Assembly: GCF_024714475.1 (NCBI RefSeq)
Contig: NZ_JAMZMI010000006.1
Location: 124,001-188,000, forward strand
Reading direction: 5' to 3'
Source of the DNA: Marinoscillum sp. MHG1-6
GTDB taxonomy: Bacteria; Bacteroidota; Bacteroidia; Cytophagales; Cyclobacteriaceae
DNA length: 64,000 nucleotides
Shown here: one piece after another, positions 8,418 to 16,924 of the stretch
Layout of the letters: every line of letters starts with the position of its first letter
Position numbering within the stretch: the first letter of the stretch is position 1
Position numbers and translations under genes: made by a program
The notes under the pieces: model-generated
Database searches by the model: none
Told to the model about the DNA's origin: nothing
What the model saw: only the letters and a program-made list of their open reading frames with translations

Positions 8418-8959
8418 TCAGGAATATTAATTAACCAGATATTATCTTTTTCACTCCCCTGCTCCTTCAGCTCCACTTTTACTTTCTGAGATTCCAGGGT
8501 ATTCACTTTCTTTCCAATATAATTCGCTTCGACAGGGATATCTCTCGAATACATCCTGTCGATCAATACCAGCAATTCCACTTTAGCAGGCCTTCCAAAT
8601 GTCGTCATGGCATCCAATGCGGCCCTTACCGATCTCCCGGTATAGAGGACATCATCCACTACAATCACATTTTTACCTTCAATGATAAATGGAACTTTGG
8701 TCTGGTTAGGCTTAAGGGGATCTTCTCGTCTTCTGAAATCATCCCGATGAAAAGTAGTATCCAGATAACCAAGATCGATGGTCTTTTTCAACTCCGCTTC
8801 TAAAGTCTTCTTGATACGCTCAGCAAGGTATATTCCTCTGGGCTGAAGACCCAAAATGACCGTGTTAGCGAAATCGTCGTGATTTTCAATTAGGTGTTGA
8901 CACAACCGGCTGATTGTGATTTGTAGAAGCTTGCCGTCTAGGAGAAGTCGTTTTTGCAT
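8414..8959 (-). CDS. pyrR: Bifunctional pyr operon regulator / uracil phosphoribosyltransferase
   Basis: A 181-residue type I phosphoribosyltransferase of the PyrR family. The PRPP-binding motif [19 protein letters not shown] is complete at about residues 97-115, and LGLQPRG and LVLIDR match PyrR. In Firmicutes PyrR binds pyr mRNA and attenuates transcription; in Bacteroidota the RNA-binding role is less certain, and I see no obvious anti-terminator in the short leader here. The gene is first of a pyrR-pyrB-plsC operon with a -7 box just upstream. Confidence 0.93.
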   Translation of the reverse strand: MQKRLLLDGKLLQITISRLCQHLIENHDDFANTVILGLQPRGIYLAERIKKTLEAELKKTIDLGYLDTTFHRDDFRRREDPLKPNQTKVPFIIEGKNVIVVDDVLYTGRSVRAALDAMTTFGRPAKVELLVLIDRMYSRDIPVEANYIGKKVNTLESQKVKVELKEQGSEKDNIWLINIPE

Positions 8960-8973
8960 GATTTAGGCTGGCG

Positions 8974-8981
8974 CAAATATA
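8974..8981 (-). promoter_or_regulatory. Bacteroidota -7 box upstream of pyrR
   Basis: TATATTTG on the minus strand fits the TAnnTTTG -7 consensus and ends 15 bp before the pyrR ATG, predicting a very short leader. I could not find a convincing TTTG -33 element at the expected spacing. Confidence 0.5.
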
Positions 8982-8993
8982 AGACCATCTAAA

Positions 8994-10553
8994 TTATTTT
9001 GGATTTTCCTGCATATGATATTGAACCTTGTTGATATAAAAAATGGTTCTAAATATTTTTCCATTAACGGCCTGATCATTTTTGATGCGTTGTTCACCAA
9101 AGGCATACATGGTCTGATCATACCATGGCTTCAAGCCTTCGGTATCGGGATCCCGGGTCTTCACCTCATCTCCCTCAAAGGCCAGCTGCACCGGCATGAA
9201 TGTTTTCCCCTCTGAAATTTTATCTCCTCTGACCACTTTAGACTGGATCGCATTTTCATCCAGGTACATCAAAACCACCTCATCATCATAGACACTAACA
9301 GACACGAATTCCTCCAAAGAATAGCTAAGGACATTATCGATTCCAAAGCTGGCGTCCCACTTGATGTTTCCGTTCCGATCAAAAGCCACGACCACTGCAT
9401 GGGTGAAATTGTACCCGATAAACCCGGGCGTATAAGTCTGGTAAAATTGCCCATAGTTAGGAGAACCACCATAATAAGAGGAATAACGTGGATAATAAGC
9501 CTCTGCAATCAGCAAAAACTCATCTCCTCTTGGGATGATGTCATGTACCAGTAGCTTGTAATTGAATTTCGCACTTTTTCCTTTGGCTGCCTTTCGCTTG
9601 ATGCGCTCTTTGATGCGCTTTTCCCGTTTGGTAGACATGTAACCAAAGAAATTGTCCAACTGGGCGTACTCGTGGTATTTAATAAACTGCTGCCTTCCAT
9701 TCACAAATTTGCTGAGGTAGAGCCCACGACTATAGGTTGAAGGTTTTTTACTGTAGGTACCCGAAATATATTGATAACCTCCATAGAAATTGGTACTCAC
9801 GCCATCTACAATATTCTGTTTGTCCCCGGGGTCCAGCTGCACTTCCTGAATCAGGTCTCCCGACGCGGTAAAGGTTTTCGCAATGAGCGTGTATTTTTTA
9901 TTATTCAGTCGCTCCGATATCAAGACTGTAAAAACCTGCATATCATCATTTACGATCAGCTTTTGAATATCCCCGGAACGGTCATAAATCCCGGGTAGCA
10001 CCTTCGGCTTTTTCTCGATGAAGTCATAAACCATCATTACCGGACGATAATTGGTATGCCCAGAGAGCAGCACAAAATTTCCCACCACTTCAAACTCCGT
10101 CAGCGACAACGGAAAAACCGTTCTCACCGGGTAACTATTGATGTTAGATGTTTTTTGGTCTATTTCATAGAGCAGGTATCCTCCATAATCCATCTTAGGA
10201 TCAGAAAAGAGCATATAGTATTTACCGTCGTAGAAATCATATCCGGTATAATACGCCCCGGCAGGAATAACCAAAAGGCGGGTCCAGATCAGATTCAGGG
10301 CAGTATCCAGTTTATGAAGCTTCCAGTTTTGTCCCCTATTGATATAATCATCCTCCTCAGCCAATAACAAACCTGTTTCACCCCCTGCTATGATGTGAAA
10401 GGGATTACTTTCCATGAGCTCAATATCAAACTCAATCCGTCCGGGCTGAACGATATAGTCACTCGTATCCTGCTGCTTTTTCTTCTGGGCATGGGAGAAA
10501 AAGGCACATAGCATCAGAAGGCACGAAATAAGGGTCACGTTGTTCATCTTCAT
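8994..10553 (-). CDS. Secreted hypothetical protein, propeller-like
   Basis: A 519-residue protein with a clear signal peptide (residues 1-22, ending FFSHAQ). The mature part has repeated short beta-strand segments with Tyr/Gly/Asp turns (for example YYTGYDFYDGKYYMLF and GGYQYISGTYSKK), suggesting a beta-propeller, interrupted at about 300-325 by a very basic stretch (KREKRIKERIKRKAAKGKSAK). There is no enzyme motif, no lipobox and no sorting domain. A second possible start (ATG, two codons in) would change little. It sits between pyrR and the EVE gene with 34- and 20-bp gaps, all on one strand. I do not recognise a named family. Confidence 0.75.
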   Translation of the reverse strand: MKMNNVTLISCLLMLCAFFSHAQKKKQQDTSDYIVQPGRIEFDIELMESNPFHIIAGGETGLLLAEEDDYINRGQNWKLHKLDTALNLIWTRLLVIPAGAYYTGYDFYDGKYYMLFSDPKMDYGGYLLYEIDQKTSNINSYPVRTVFPLSLTEFEVVGNFVLLSGHTNYRPVMMVYDFIEKKPKVLPGIYDRSGDIQKLIVNDDMQVFTVLISERLNNKKYTLIAKTFTASGDLIQEVQLDPGDKQNIVDGVSTNFYGGYQYISGTYSKKPSTYSRGLYLSKFVNGRQQFIKYHEYAQLDNFFGYMSTKREKRIKERIKRKAAKGKSAKFNYKLLVHDIIPRGDEFLLIAEAYYPRYSSYYGGSPNYGQFYQTYTPGFIGYNFTHAVVVAFDRNGNIKWDASFGIDNVLSYSLEEFVSVSVYDDEVVLMYLDENAIQSKVVRGDKISEGKTFMPVQLAFEGDEVKTRDPDTEGLKPWYDQTMYAFGEQRIKNDQAVNGKIFRTIFYINKVQYHMQENPK

Positions 10554-10573
10554 CTGCTAAGAAGTTACATTAT

Positions 10574-10981
10574 TTACGACTCACTGAGCCCTACAATGAT
10601 ATCAAATTCTTCCTTTTTAACAGGTTGAACGGAAAGTCTGGAGTTATTGACGAGAACCATGTCAGAAAGATTGGCATTTGATTTAACCATTTCTAACGTC
10701 ACGGCCTTTTTTAATGGATAAGCAGCCGCCACATCCATCACTACCCATCGGTCATCTTCCGTAGTCGGATCCTGGTAAAATTCTTTGACCACTTCAGCCA
10801 CACCCACACATTGCTTTTCATTTACACTATGATAAAACAGACACAGATCACCCTTTTTCATGGCCTTCATGTGATTGCGCGCTGCATAATTTCTCACGCC
10901 ATCCCAAAATGTACTACCATCTTTTACAAGGTCATCCCATGAATAGGTCCCCGGCTCTGATTTGATCAGCCAATAATTCAT
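10574..10981 (-). CDS. EVE domain-containing protein
   Basis: A 135-residue single-domain protein matching the EVE (YTH-like, formerly DUF55) fold over its whole length: NYWLIKSEPGTYSWDDL, FWDGVRNYAARNHM, GDLCLFYHS and the C-terminal SRLSVQPV. The family belongs to the PUA-like superfamily and is thought to read modified bases in DNA or RNA; in bacteria it is both a housekeeping stand-alone protein and part of restriction systems. Here it stands with metabolic genes, so a housekeeping role is more likely. It is divergent from the M16 peptidase gene. Confidence 0.93.
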   Translation of the reverse strand: MNYWLIKSEPGTYSWDDLVKDGSTFWDGVRNYAARNHMKAMKKGDLCLFYHSVNEKQCVGVAEVVKEFYQDPTTEDDRWVVMDVAAAYPLKKAVTLEMVKSNANLSDMVLVNNSRLSVQPVKKEEFDIIVGLSES

Positions 10982-11099
10982 AACTCGATTAAATTTTATT
11001 TTTTCTTATATGGTTATCTAAGATACACTAATCTTCTAATCACAAAAGGAAAACAAGAAAGAGGGTTTAAGTCCTGAACACGAATTGTTTCCTTAATAG

Positions 11100-11107
11100 T
11101 ACATTTG
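11100..11107 (+). promoter_or_regulatory. -7 box directly in front of the M16 peptidase gene
   Basis: TACATTTG fits TAnnTTTG perfectly and ends 7 bp before the ATG at 11115. Transcription would start at or within a few bases of the start codon, implying a leaderless or nearly leaderless mRNA. No clear -33 TTTG was seen. Confidence 0.5.
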
Positions 11108-11114
11108 CGCCCTA

Positions 11115-12347
11115 ATGGAGGATTTCGATCTAATAACATTACCAAACGGTATCCGTGTGGCACACCGGCAGATACCCAACACGAAGATTGCTCACGTAGG
11201 GATCATGCTGGATATCGGAAGCCGTGATGAAGCGGCGGACGAACAGGGAATTGCCCACTTCTGGGAGCATATGGCCTTTAAGGGGACCAAAAAACGTAAG
11301 TCCTTTCATATCATCGACCGTCTGGACTCTTTAGGTGGTGAATTGAACGCTTATACCACGAAGGAAAAAATATGCTTCTACGCATCTGTTCTGGATAACC
11401 ATCTGGATAAGGCAGTTGAATTGCTGGCAGACATCACGTTCCATTCTACCTTCCCGGAGCCGCAGATCGAAAAGGAGCGTATGGTGATCCTGGAAGAGAT
11501 GTCTATGTATCTTGATACCCCGGAAGACGCAATACAAGACGATTTTGATGAGTTGGTATTCCAAAATCATGCTTTAGGAAAAAACATCCTGGGTACTACC
11601 CAAACAGTCAATGGCTTTCATCAGAAGGATTTCCTTTCGTTCATTCAGAAGAATCTGAATACAGAAAAAATTGTGATCTCCAGTGTGGGAAGCTACTCTA
11701 CAAAAAAACTCCTGAGGCTTATCAAAAAGTATGTTGAGCCCATCCAGCACAAAAACCATACGCACAAAAGGTCACTATTCAATGGTTATTCGCCCATCGT
11801 TCGCGAGGTTAAGAAGCCAATTTCCCAATCACACGTGGCGATAGGATCAACCTCCTTCGACCTAAAAAGTAAGTATCGGGTCCCGTTTTTTCTATTGGTG
11901 AATATTCTGGGCGGCCCGGGGATGAATTCCAGACTGAACTTGTCACTGAGAGAAAAGCATGGATTTGTCTATGGGATTGATGCTCATTATTCCCCTTACA
12001 TCGATACGGGGATGTTTTCAATTCTCTTCGCCACCGACCCAAAAAATTTAAAGAAAAGCTACAACCTGGTTAGCAAAGAGCTGAATCTTCTGAAGGCAAA
12101 GCCCCTTGGGAATATGCAGTTGCACAAAGCGAAGCAACAGCTCAAAGGTCAGCTGGCGATGTCTGAGGAAAACAACAACGCTCTGATGCTCATGATGGCG
12201 AAAAGCCTGCTGGACCTCAATCGGGTTCCGGATCTCAACGAACTTTTCGAGACGATAGACGGTGTCACCGCAACGCAACTTCAGGAATTGGCCATCGAGT
12301 GTTTTGATATGGAAAAAATGTGTCGTCTGACTTTTCATCCTGAGTAG
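11115..12347 (+). CDS. M16 family zinc metallopeptidase
   Basis: A 410-residue inverzincin-type peptidase resembling processing-peptidase and PqqL-type proteins. The zinc motif HFWEH (residues 48-52) is intact, with the third ligand Glu about 76 residues later (ERMVILEEM, about 127-128). The C-terminal half is the inactive partner domain with the usual GGPGMNSRLNLSLREKHGF..Y motif, in which Arg and Tyr contact substrate. No signal peptide is visible, so it is cytoplasmic or uses another route. It heads a probable operon with the methyltransferase and LysM transglycosylase. Its exact substrate is unknown. Confidence 0.93.
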   Translation: MEDFDLITLPNGIRVAHRQIPNTKIAHVGIMLDIGSRDEAADEQGIAHFWEHMAFKGTKKRKSFHIIDRLDSLGGELNAYTTKEKICFYASVLDNHLDKAVELLADITFHSTFPEPQIEKERMVILEEMSMYLDTPEDAIQDDFDELVFQNHALGKNILGTTQTVNGFHQKDFLSFIQKNLNTEKIVISSVGSYSTKKLLRLIKKYVEPIQHKNHTHKRSLFNGYSPIVREVKKPISQSHVAIGSTSFDLKSKYRVPFFLLVNILGGPGMNSRLNLSLREKHGFVYGIDAHYSPYIDTGMFSILFATDPKNLKKSYNLVSKELNLLKAKPLGNMQLHKAKQQLKGQLAMSEENNNALMLMMAKSLLDLNRVPDLNELFETIDGVTATQLQELAIECFDMEKMCRLTFHPE

Positions 12348-12379
12348 ACTTCTACCACAAAACCTAGTAGTTTTACAAT

Positions 12380-13018
12380 ATGGAATTTTTGGATAAGGAT
12401 CTTCAGGCATACGTTGAAGCTCATACTGATCCCGAAAGTGAACTGCTTTACCGGATCAATCGGGAAACCCATCTGGAAGTTCTAAAGCCCCGGATGCTCT
12501 CAGGACATTTGCAGGGACGGGTACTGTCCATGCTCTCCCATATGATCAAACCTGATTACATCCTGGAGATTGGCACCTACACGGGCTATTCAGCACTTTG
12601 CATGGCGGAAGGACTGACAGAATCGGGAAAGCTCATTACCCTTGACATCAATGATGAACTGGAACCAAGAGTGAAGGGGTACTTTTCTGAGTCTCCCCAC
12701 GGTGATAAAATTGAGATGATGATCGGTGATGCACGGAAAATTATCCCCACTCTGAACCACACATGGGATATGATATTCATTGATGCGGATAAGGAGTCCT
12801 ACCCGGATTATTATGACATGACCTTCAATCAGCTTCGCCCCGGTGGATTCATGCTTATTGACAATGTGTTATGGAGCGGCAAGGTCTTTGATGAAAATAA
12901 AAATGACAAAGCAACCGTTTCAGTTAGGGAGTTTAACGAAAAGGTTCAAAATGACGATCGGGTAGAGAATGTATTATTCCCGATCAGAGATGGTCTAATG
13001 GTGCTAAGAAAAAAATGA
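12380..13018 (+). CDS. O-methyltransferase (class I SAM-dependent, catechol/caffeoyl-CoA type)
   Basis: A 212-residue Rossmann methyltransferase. The SAM-binding motif I (ILEIGTYTGYSALCMA, about 61-76), acidic motif II (LITLDIND), the metal-binding region (IFIDADKESYPDYYD) and GGFMLIDNVLWSGKV match the O-methyltransferase family 3 (PF01596). The substrate cannot be predicted; several bacterial members act on small catechols or tRNA. It lies 32 bp after the peptidase gene and overlaps the LysM gene by ATGA, so these three are a transcription unit. Confidence 0.93.
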   Translation: MEFLDKDLQAYVEAHTDPESELLYRINRETHLEVLKPRMLSGHLQGRVLSMLSHMIKPDYILEIGTYTGYSALCMAEGLTESGKLITLDINDELEPRVKGYFSESPHGDKIEMMIGDARKIIPTLNHTWDMIFIDADKESYPDYYDMTFNQLRPGGFMLIDNVLWSGKVFDENKNDKATVSVREFNEKVQNDDRVENVLFPIRDGLMVLRKK

Positions 13019-15033
13019 GGAAGCTTCTTCTCCTATCATTTACCTGCCTATCTATTTACGTTTTCGCTCTGGGCGATATCCCTCAGGTTCCCACCAATGT
13101 GGAGATCGCGGAAATGAAACTAAAAATCACTTCCGGTGCGCAACGGGAAATCCAAAAAGAAATCAATGCGCTCAGAGCCAGCGAAAAATACTTCCGTCTC
13201 AAACTGGATCGCATCAATCTCTATTTCCCTATCATAGAAAGGGTACTCAAAGAAGAAGGAGTACCTGAAGACATCAAGTTTCTGTCTATTCAGGAAAGTG
13301 CCCTGGTTTCCGATGCCGTTTCCTCCTCAGGAGCGGTCGGTTACTGGCAGTTCAAGGACTTTACCGCAAGGGAAGTCGGCCTGCGGGTGGATAGTAAAGT
13401 TGATGAGCGAAAAAACATTGTGGCATCAAGCCGGGGGGCGGCCAAATATTTTCATCGAAACAATTTTTATGTCAAAAACTGGATATATGCGGTCAATGCC
13501 TACATGACTGGGGCAGGTGGTGTTAAGCCCTATGTCAACCAAAAGGACGTAGGGGCCAACAGTATGGTCATTTCTGAAAAGACGCACTGGTATGTCAAAA
13601 GATTTATCGCCCATGTGCTCGCTTTTAGAGATGAGGTTGGTGGGCCTCATAGCGAGGGAATGAAACTCGTTGAATATGATCACGGTAAAAACAAATCAAT
13701 CGAGCAGATTGCCCATGAATTAAAGGTGGATGAAGATGAGCTTAAGGAGTATAATAAGTGGCTAAAATTCGGGAAGATCCCTGACGACAAGACCTATACG
13801 GTCATTGTCCCTGTAAAAGGGCGTGTTCCGGACAATCTCAAGGGTCACAGCGGAAACCCTCCACTAGCAAAAAGAATTGAAGAGCCAAGCGAGTCCTCGA
13901 CCAAGAAAGATTATAAAATTGACCGAAAGAATGTCTTCATTAAGCGAAATGGTCTGAAAGCGGTCATGGCCACTGAAACTGATAATGTGGTCTCTCTGGC
14001 AATAAAATCCAATATATTAAGCAGGCAATTCCTCAAGTACAATGACCTCCGGGCAAGTGAAACAGTGAATACCGGGGAGATATATTATGTTCAGCGCAAA
14101 CGCAACAGGGCAGAGATTGATTTTCATGTCGCGCAGTATGACGAATCACTCTGGGAAATATCGCAGAAGTATGGGGTGAAAATGAAAAAGATCCTGAAGA
14201 AAAACAGGATGGAATCTGCAAGAGAGCTCAAGCCCGGACGTAAACTGTGGCTCAGAACTAACCGACCGAAAGACACTCCCATCGAGTATGTAAAAATAAA
14301 GCGACCGGCACCAGCCAGGCCAAAGAAAGCGGTTTCTACCCCGCCAAAAGTTGATATCCCCAACGAGATCGTAGAAACACCAAAGCCCATTGCCCCTGCA
14401 AAAGAAGAACCTCAGATAATCGAAGAAACAGAAAGCTCTACTACTCTGCCAAATACTGAGAACAGCTCCAGGAGCAATACAGGAGCAACAAAAGCTCATG
14501 TAGTTCAGGCAGGTGAAACCTTTTGGTCGATTGCTCAGAAATACAACATTCCCGTTAATATCCTTCGGGAAACGAATGGTCTGACCTCAAGTAGTGTAAT
14601 TTCAATCGGTCAGGAGTTGCGAATATCACAAGGAGAAGCTTCACCCCAGACTACACCTGACCCTGCTCCTCCGACAACAACCCCAACGCAATCAAGCCGT
14701 AAGGTCCACATCGTCCAACCCGGAGAAAGCTTATGGGGGATTTCTAAAAAGTATGAGGTGAAGGTTGAAGAAATTCAGAGTTGGAATAACCTTACTCCTC
14801 AAAGTTCACTGTCGATTGGGCTGGAATTGATTATTCAGAAAAAGGATGAAATCTCTCAAACAGTTTCAAGTACCTCAAGCACGAAGAATCCAACCAACTA
14901 TACAGTTCAACCGGGCGACACCTACTATAGTATTGCCCGAGAATTTGATCTCACGGTAGAGGAGTTGAAATCTCTTAATAACAAAAGCACAAATGAGCTT
15001 TCTGTTGGGGAGCAACTCAAGGTAGCCCCTTAA
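13015..15033 (+). CDS. Membrane-bound lytic transglycosylase with LysM repeats (MltD-like)
   Basis: A 672-residue secreted murein enzyme. After a signal peptide (1-19), residues 65-200 form an SLT goose-lysozyme-like domain: the catalytic Glu is E94 in SIQESAL, followed by SSSGAVGYWQF and later NAYMTGAGGV. A degenerate LysM-like part at about 225-275 is followed by at least four LysM motifs (about 360-405, 490-535, 560-605 and 620-672; signature xVQxGExxWxIAxKY). A Pro/Ser/Thr-rich linker separates LysM 1 and 2. It cleaves peptidoglycan glycan strands for growth or remodelling. Its stop overlaps the stop of the converging SQR-like gene. Confidence 0.92.
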   Translation: MRKLLLLSFTCLSIYVFALGDIPQVPTNVEIAEMKLKITSGAQREIQKEINALRASEKYFRLKLDRINLYFPIIERVLKEEGVPEDIKFLSIQESALVSDAVSSSGAVGYWQFKDFTAREVGLRVDSKVDERKNIVASSRGAAKYFHRNNFYVKNWIYAVNAYMTGAGGVKPYVNQKDVGANSMVISEKTHWYVKRFIAHVLAFRDEVGGPHSEGMKLVEYDHGKNKSIEQIAHELKVDEDELKEYNKWLKFGKIPDDKTYTVIVPVKGRVPDNLKGHSGNPPLAKRIEEPSESSTKKDYKIDRKNVFIKRNGLKAVMATETDNVVSLAIKSNILSRQFLKYNDLRASETVNTGEIYYVQRKRNRAEIDFHVAQYDESLWEISQKYGVKMKKILKKNRMESARELKPGRKLWLRTNRPKDTPIEYVKIKRPAPARPKKAVSTPPKVDIPNEIVETPKPIAPAKEEPQIIEETESSTTLPNTENSSRSNTGATKAHVVQAGETFWSIAQKYNIPVNILRETNGLTSSSVISIGQELRISQGEASPQTTPDPAPPTTTPTQSSRKVHIVQPGESLWGISKKYEVKVEEIQSWNNLTPQSSLSIGLELIIQKKDEISQTVSSTSSTKNPTNYTVQPGDTYYSIAREFDLTVEELKSLNNKSTNELSVGEQLKVAP

Positions 15034-16244
15034 GGAAGCCAGGCCAATCCTCTTTTGTTTTTCCAAAGGAAGTATTTCTCCAACAGCACCTTCCCAAAGT
15101 CATTGAAGACATTGGGAAGGATAATGGCGAACTGTCTTGGTTTAAACAGGTGATTCGCTAACAGGTAAACCTCTTTCCGTCCGGCATCCATGATACATAC
15201 AGCGGGTATTCTTCCCCACTCTTTGGACTTGAGTTTTGTATTACCCTGAATGAGGCGAGCTATATTTTCTGCCACAATTTTTCCGGTCACATCGCTCGGA
15301 TACCCTGTTTTCGGAACGCCAAAAGCGGTTCCCTTAATTTCAAAAGGAGGTTTCACCTGAACAGCCAGTCCGGCAGCAAACACGTTGGCATAGCTCACAT
15401 GTTGATAGCTACCTTCTACTGGCACAAACCCTTTCGCATCGCTCAATTTAGGGCTTGCCTTCATGACATCCGCACCTTCAAATGGAGGCATGAGCATGGA
15501 CATTTTGTAGGGTAGTTCTGTTCCGTCCTTCAGGATGATCTTGTGATCCTCTATTTTTTCGATGCTTGCATCGACAATCCAGTGAATGTTATAAAGCTTC
15601 ATAAACATCTTGAGCATGGCCTCCCCGCCCGGCATGCCATCAATCCCGAAATTGCCAACATAAGGCTCAGGAGTAATCCAGTACAAGTCCACTTTATCCC
15701 GTACTTTACGCTGACGCAATTCTTTGTCCATGTTGAAGAGGTACTCATAGGCAGCTCCCATACAACTTGCTCCCTGGGTAGCTCCGACCACCACAGGACC
15801 AGGGTCTTTCACCAAATCCTCAAAAGCTTCATTGGTTTTAATTGCCAGCTTGGGAATAACAATATTCTGAATTTTATGGTCCTCGGGATTCAACCCATCT
15901 ATAACGTCAAAATTCATTTTGACACCGGTTGCCACAACCAGGTAGTCGTAGGTAATGGTGTCTCCATTTTGAAGAAAAACAGTGTTATCGTCCGGGTCTA
16001 TATGCTCGGCCGCCTGCTCAATGAACTTGATTTCTTTTTTATCAAAAATGGGACGAAGGTCAAATCGGATGTCTTCCAATTTCCTTCGACCAAAGGGGAC
16101 CCATATCAAAGATGGGACATATAGAAACTCATGAGTTGGGGACACTACCACCACTTCGTGTGGCTCTTTTTTGAGCTTCCTTTTCAATTCCAACGCAGCT
16201 GTATAACCTGCAAAATTTGAACCTAATATGACTATACGTTTCAT
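15030..16244 (-). CDS. SQR-like FAD/NAD(P)-dependent oxidoreductase
   Basis: A 404-residue two-dinucleotide-binding flavoprotein with the N-terminal FAD Rossmann motif (IVILGSNFAGYTAALEL) and the ATGVK motif. The overall layout, including GATQGASCMGAAYEY, YVGNFGIDGMPGG, NVFAAG and a C-terminal amphipathic tail (KVLLEKYFLWKNKRG), matches sulfide:quinone oxidoreductases. Only two Cys are present, C161 and C350, which line up with the redox pair flanking FAD; the third Cys found in classical SQRs is absent. It probably transfers electrons to the quinone pool at the membrane; sulfide as substrate is likely but not certain. It is monocistronic. Confidence 0.8.
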   Translation of the reverse strand: MKRIVILGSNFAGYTAALELKRKLKKEPHEVVVVSPTHEFLYVPSLIWVPFGRRKLEDIRFDLRPIFDKKEIKFIEQAAEHIDPDDNTVFLQNGDTITYDYLVVATGVKMNFDVIDGLNPEDHKIQNIVIPKLAIKTNEAFEDLVKDPGPVVVGATQGASCMGAAYEYLFNMDKELRQRKVRDKVDLYWITPEPYVGNFGIDGMPGGEAMLKMFMKLYNIHWIVDASIEKIEDHKIILKDGTELPYKMSMLMPPFEGADVMKASPKLSDAKGFVPVEGSYQHVSYANVFAAGLAVQVKPPFEIKGTAFGVPKTGYPSDVTGKIVAENIARLIQGNTKLKSKEWGRIPAVCIMDAGRKEVYLLANHLFKPRQFAIILPNVFNDFGKVLLEKYFLWKNKRGLAWLP

Positions 16245-16339
16245 GGCTATCGATGTTTAACAACGCCATGAAGCTACAAACCGAAGCTCAAATAAACTTT
16301 GATCTATGAGCTGTTAAAAGCTGATTTTGGTCAGGAAAA

Positions 16340-16924
16340 TCAATACTCAAAATCCAGCCCTAAACGCTCTTTCATGTCTTTTAGGGCCGGGTTTTTAGAT
16401 GCCATATATTCAAACTTATCCTTGCTTGTATAGAGCTTCTTGCTGGTCTCCTGTTCCTTCACTTCATTCTCAAGCAGAAGCTTCGTGTTTTTGAGTGTGG
16501 TACGGAGATAACTCACCACCTCTTGCTCAAACCTTTCGAGGATATTGATCTCAAGAGAACTGGCAAGCGTCACTTTAGCATTACGCTCACCCTCCCTGGA
16601 TACTTCCCTGCTGAGCACCAACAACTCCATGTCGCCTGCATTTTGGGATTTTCTCAATTCCCTGTAATCCGCCCAGGCCTTTTTCAAATCCTCATCGGTA
16701 AAGGCATTATCCAGCTCTTCAACCTGGTTACCTACTTCCTCCTCTTTTTCCTCTTCAACAGCAGACTTTCTTCTAAAAATACTTGGAGTATCTTTCGGCG
16801 GAGCGGAAGGACTCTTTGCGGCAATAGACGGTGTATGAGGTATTGGCTTTGTTGTGGCCGAAGGTTGCTCAGGTGCAGGCGTTGATGCCTTCTCTTCCTT
16901 TGAAGTTTCTGCCTTTACGCTACT
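16340..16924 (-). CDS. dnaX: DnaX C-terminal (tau-specific) part in the -1 frame
   Basis: This frame is open from the A10 run to a stop at 16340 and encodes 194 residues with no start codon at its head. It begins SSVKAETSKEEKASTPAPEQ, a low-complexity Pro/Lys/Glu linker, and ends in a helical domain (ADYRELRKS..GDMELLVLS and KERLGLDFEY) like the tau C-terminal region that binds the polymerase alpha subunit and DnaB in other bacteria. An internal ATG at 16687 could give a 115-residue fragment, but the continuous DnaX-like linker shows that this is the end of dnaX. Joining needs a -1 shift (or one extra A) at the homopolymer and gives a product of about 564 residues. Confidence 0.85.
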   Translation of the reverse strand, partial: SSVKAETSKEEKASTPAPEQPSATTKPIPHTPSIAAKSPSAPPKDTPSIFRRKSAVEEEKEEEVGNQVEELDNAFTDEDLKKAWADYRELRKSQNAGDMELLVLSREVSREGERNAKVTLASSLEINILERFEQEVVSYLRTTLKNTKLLLENEVKEQETSKKLYTSKDKFEYMASKNPALKDMKERLGLDFEY

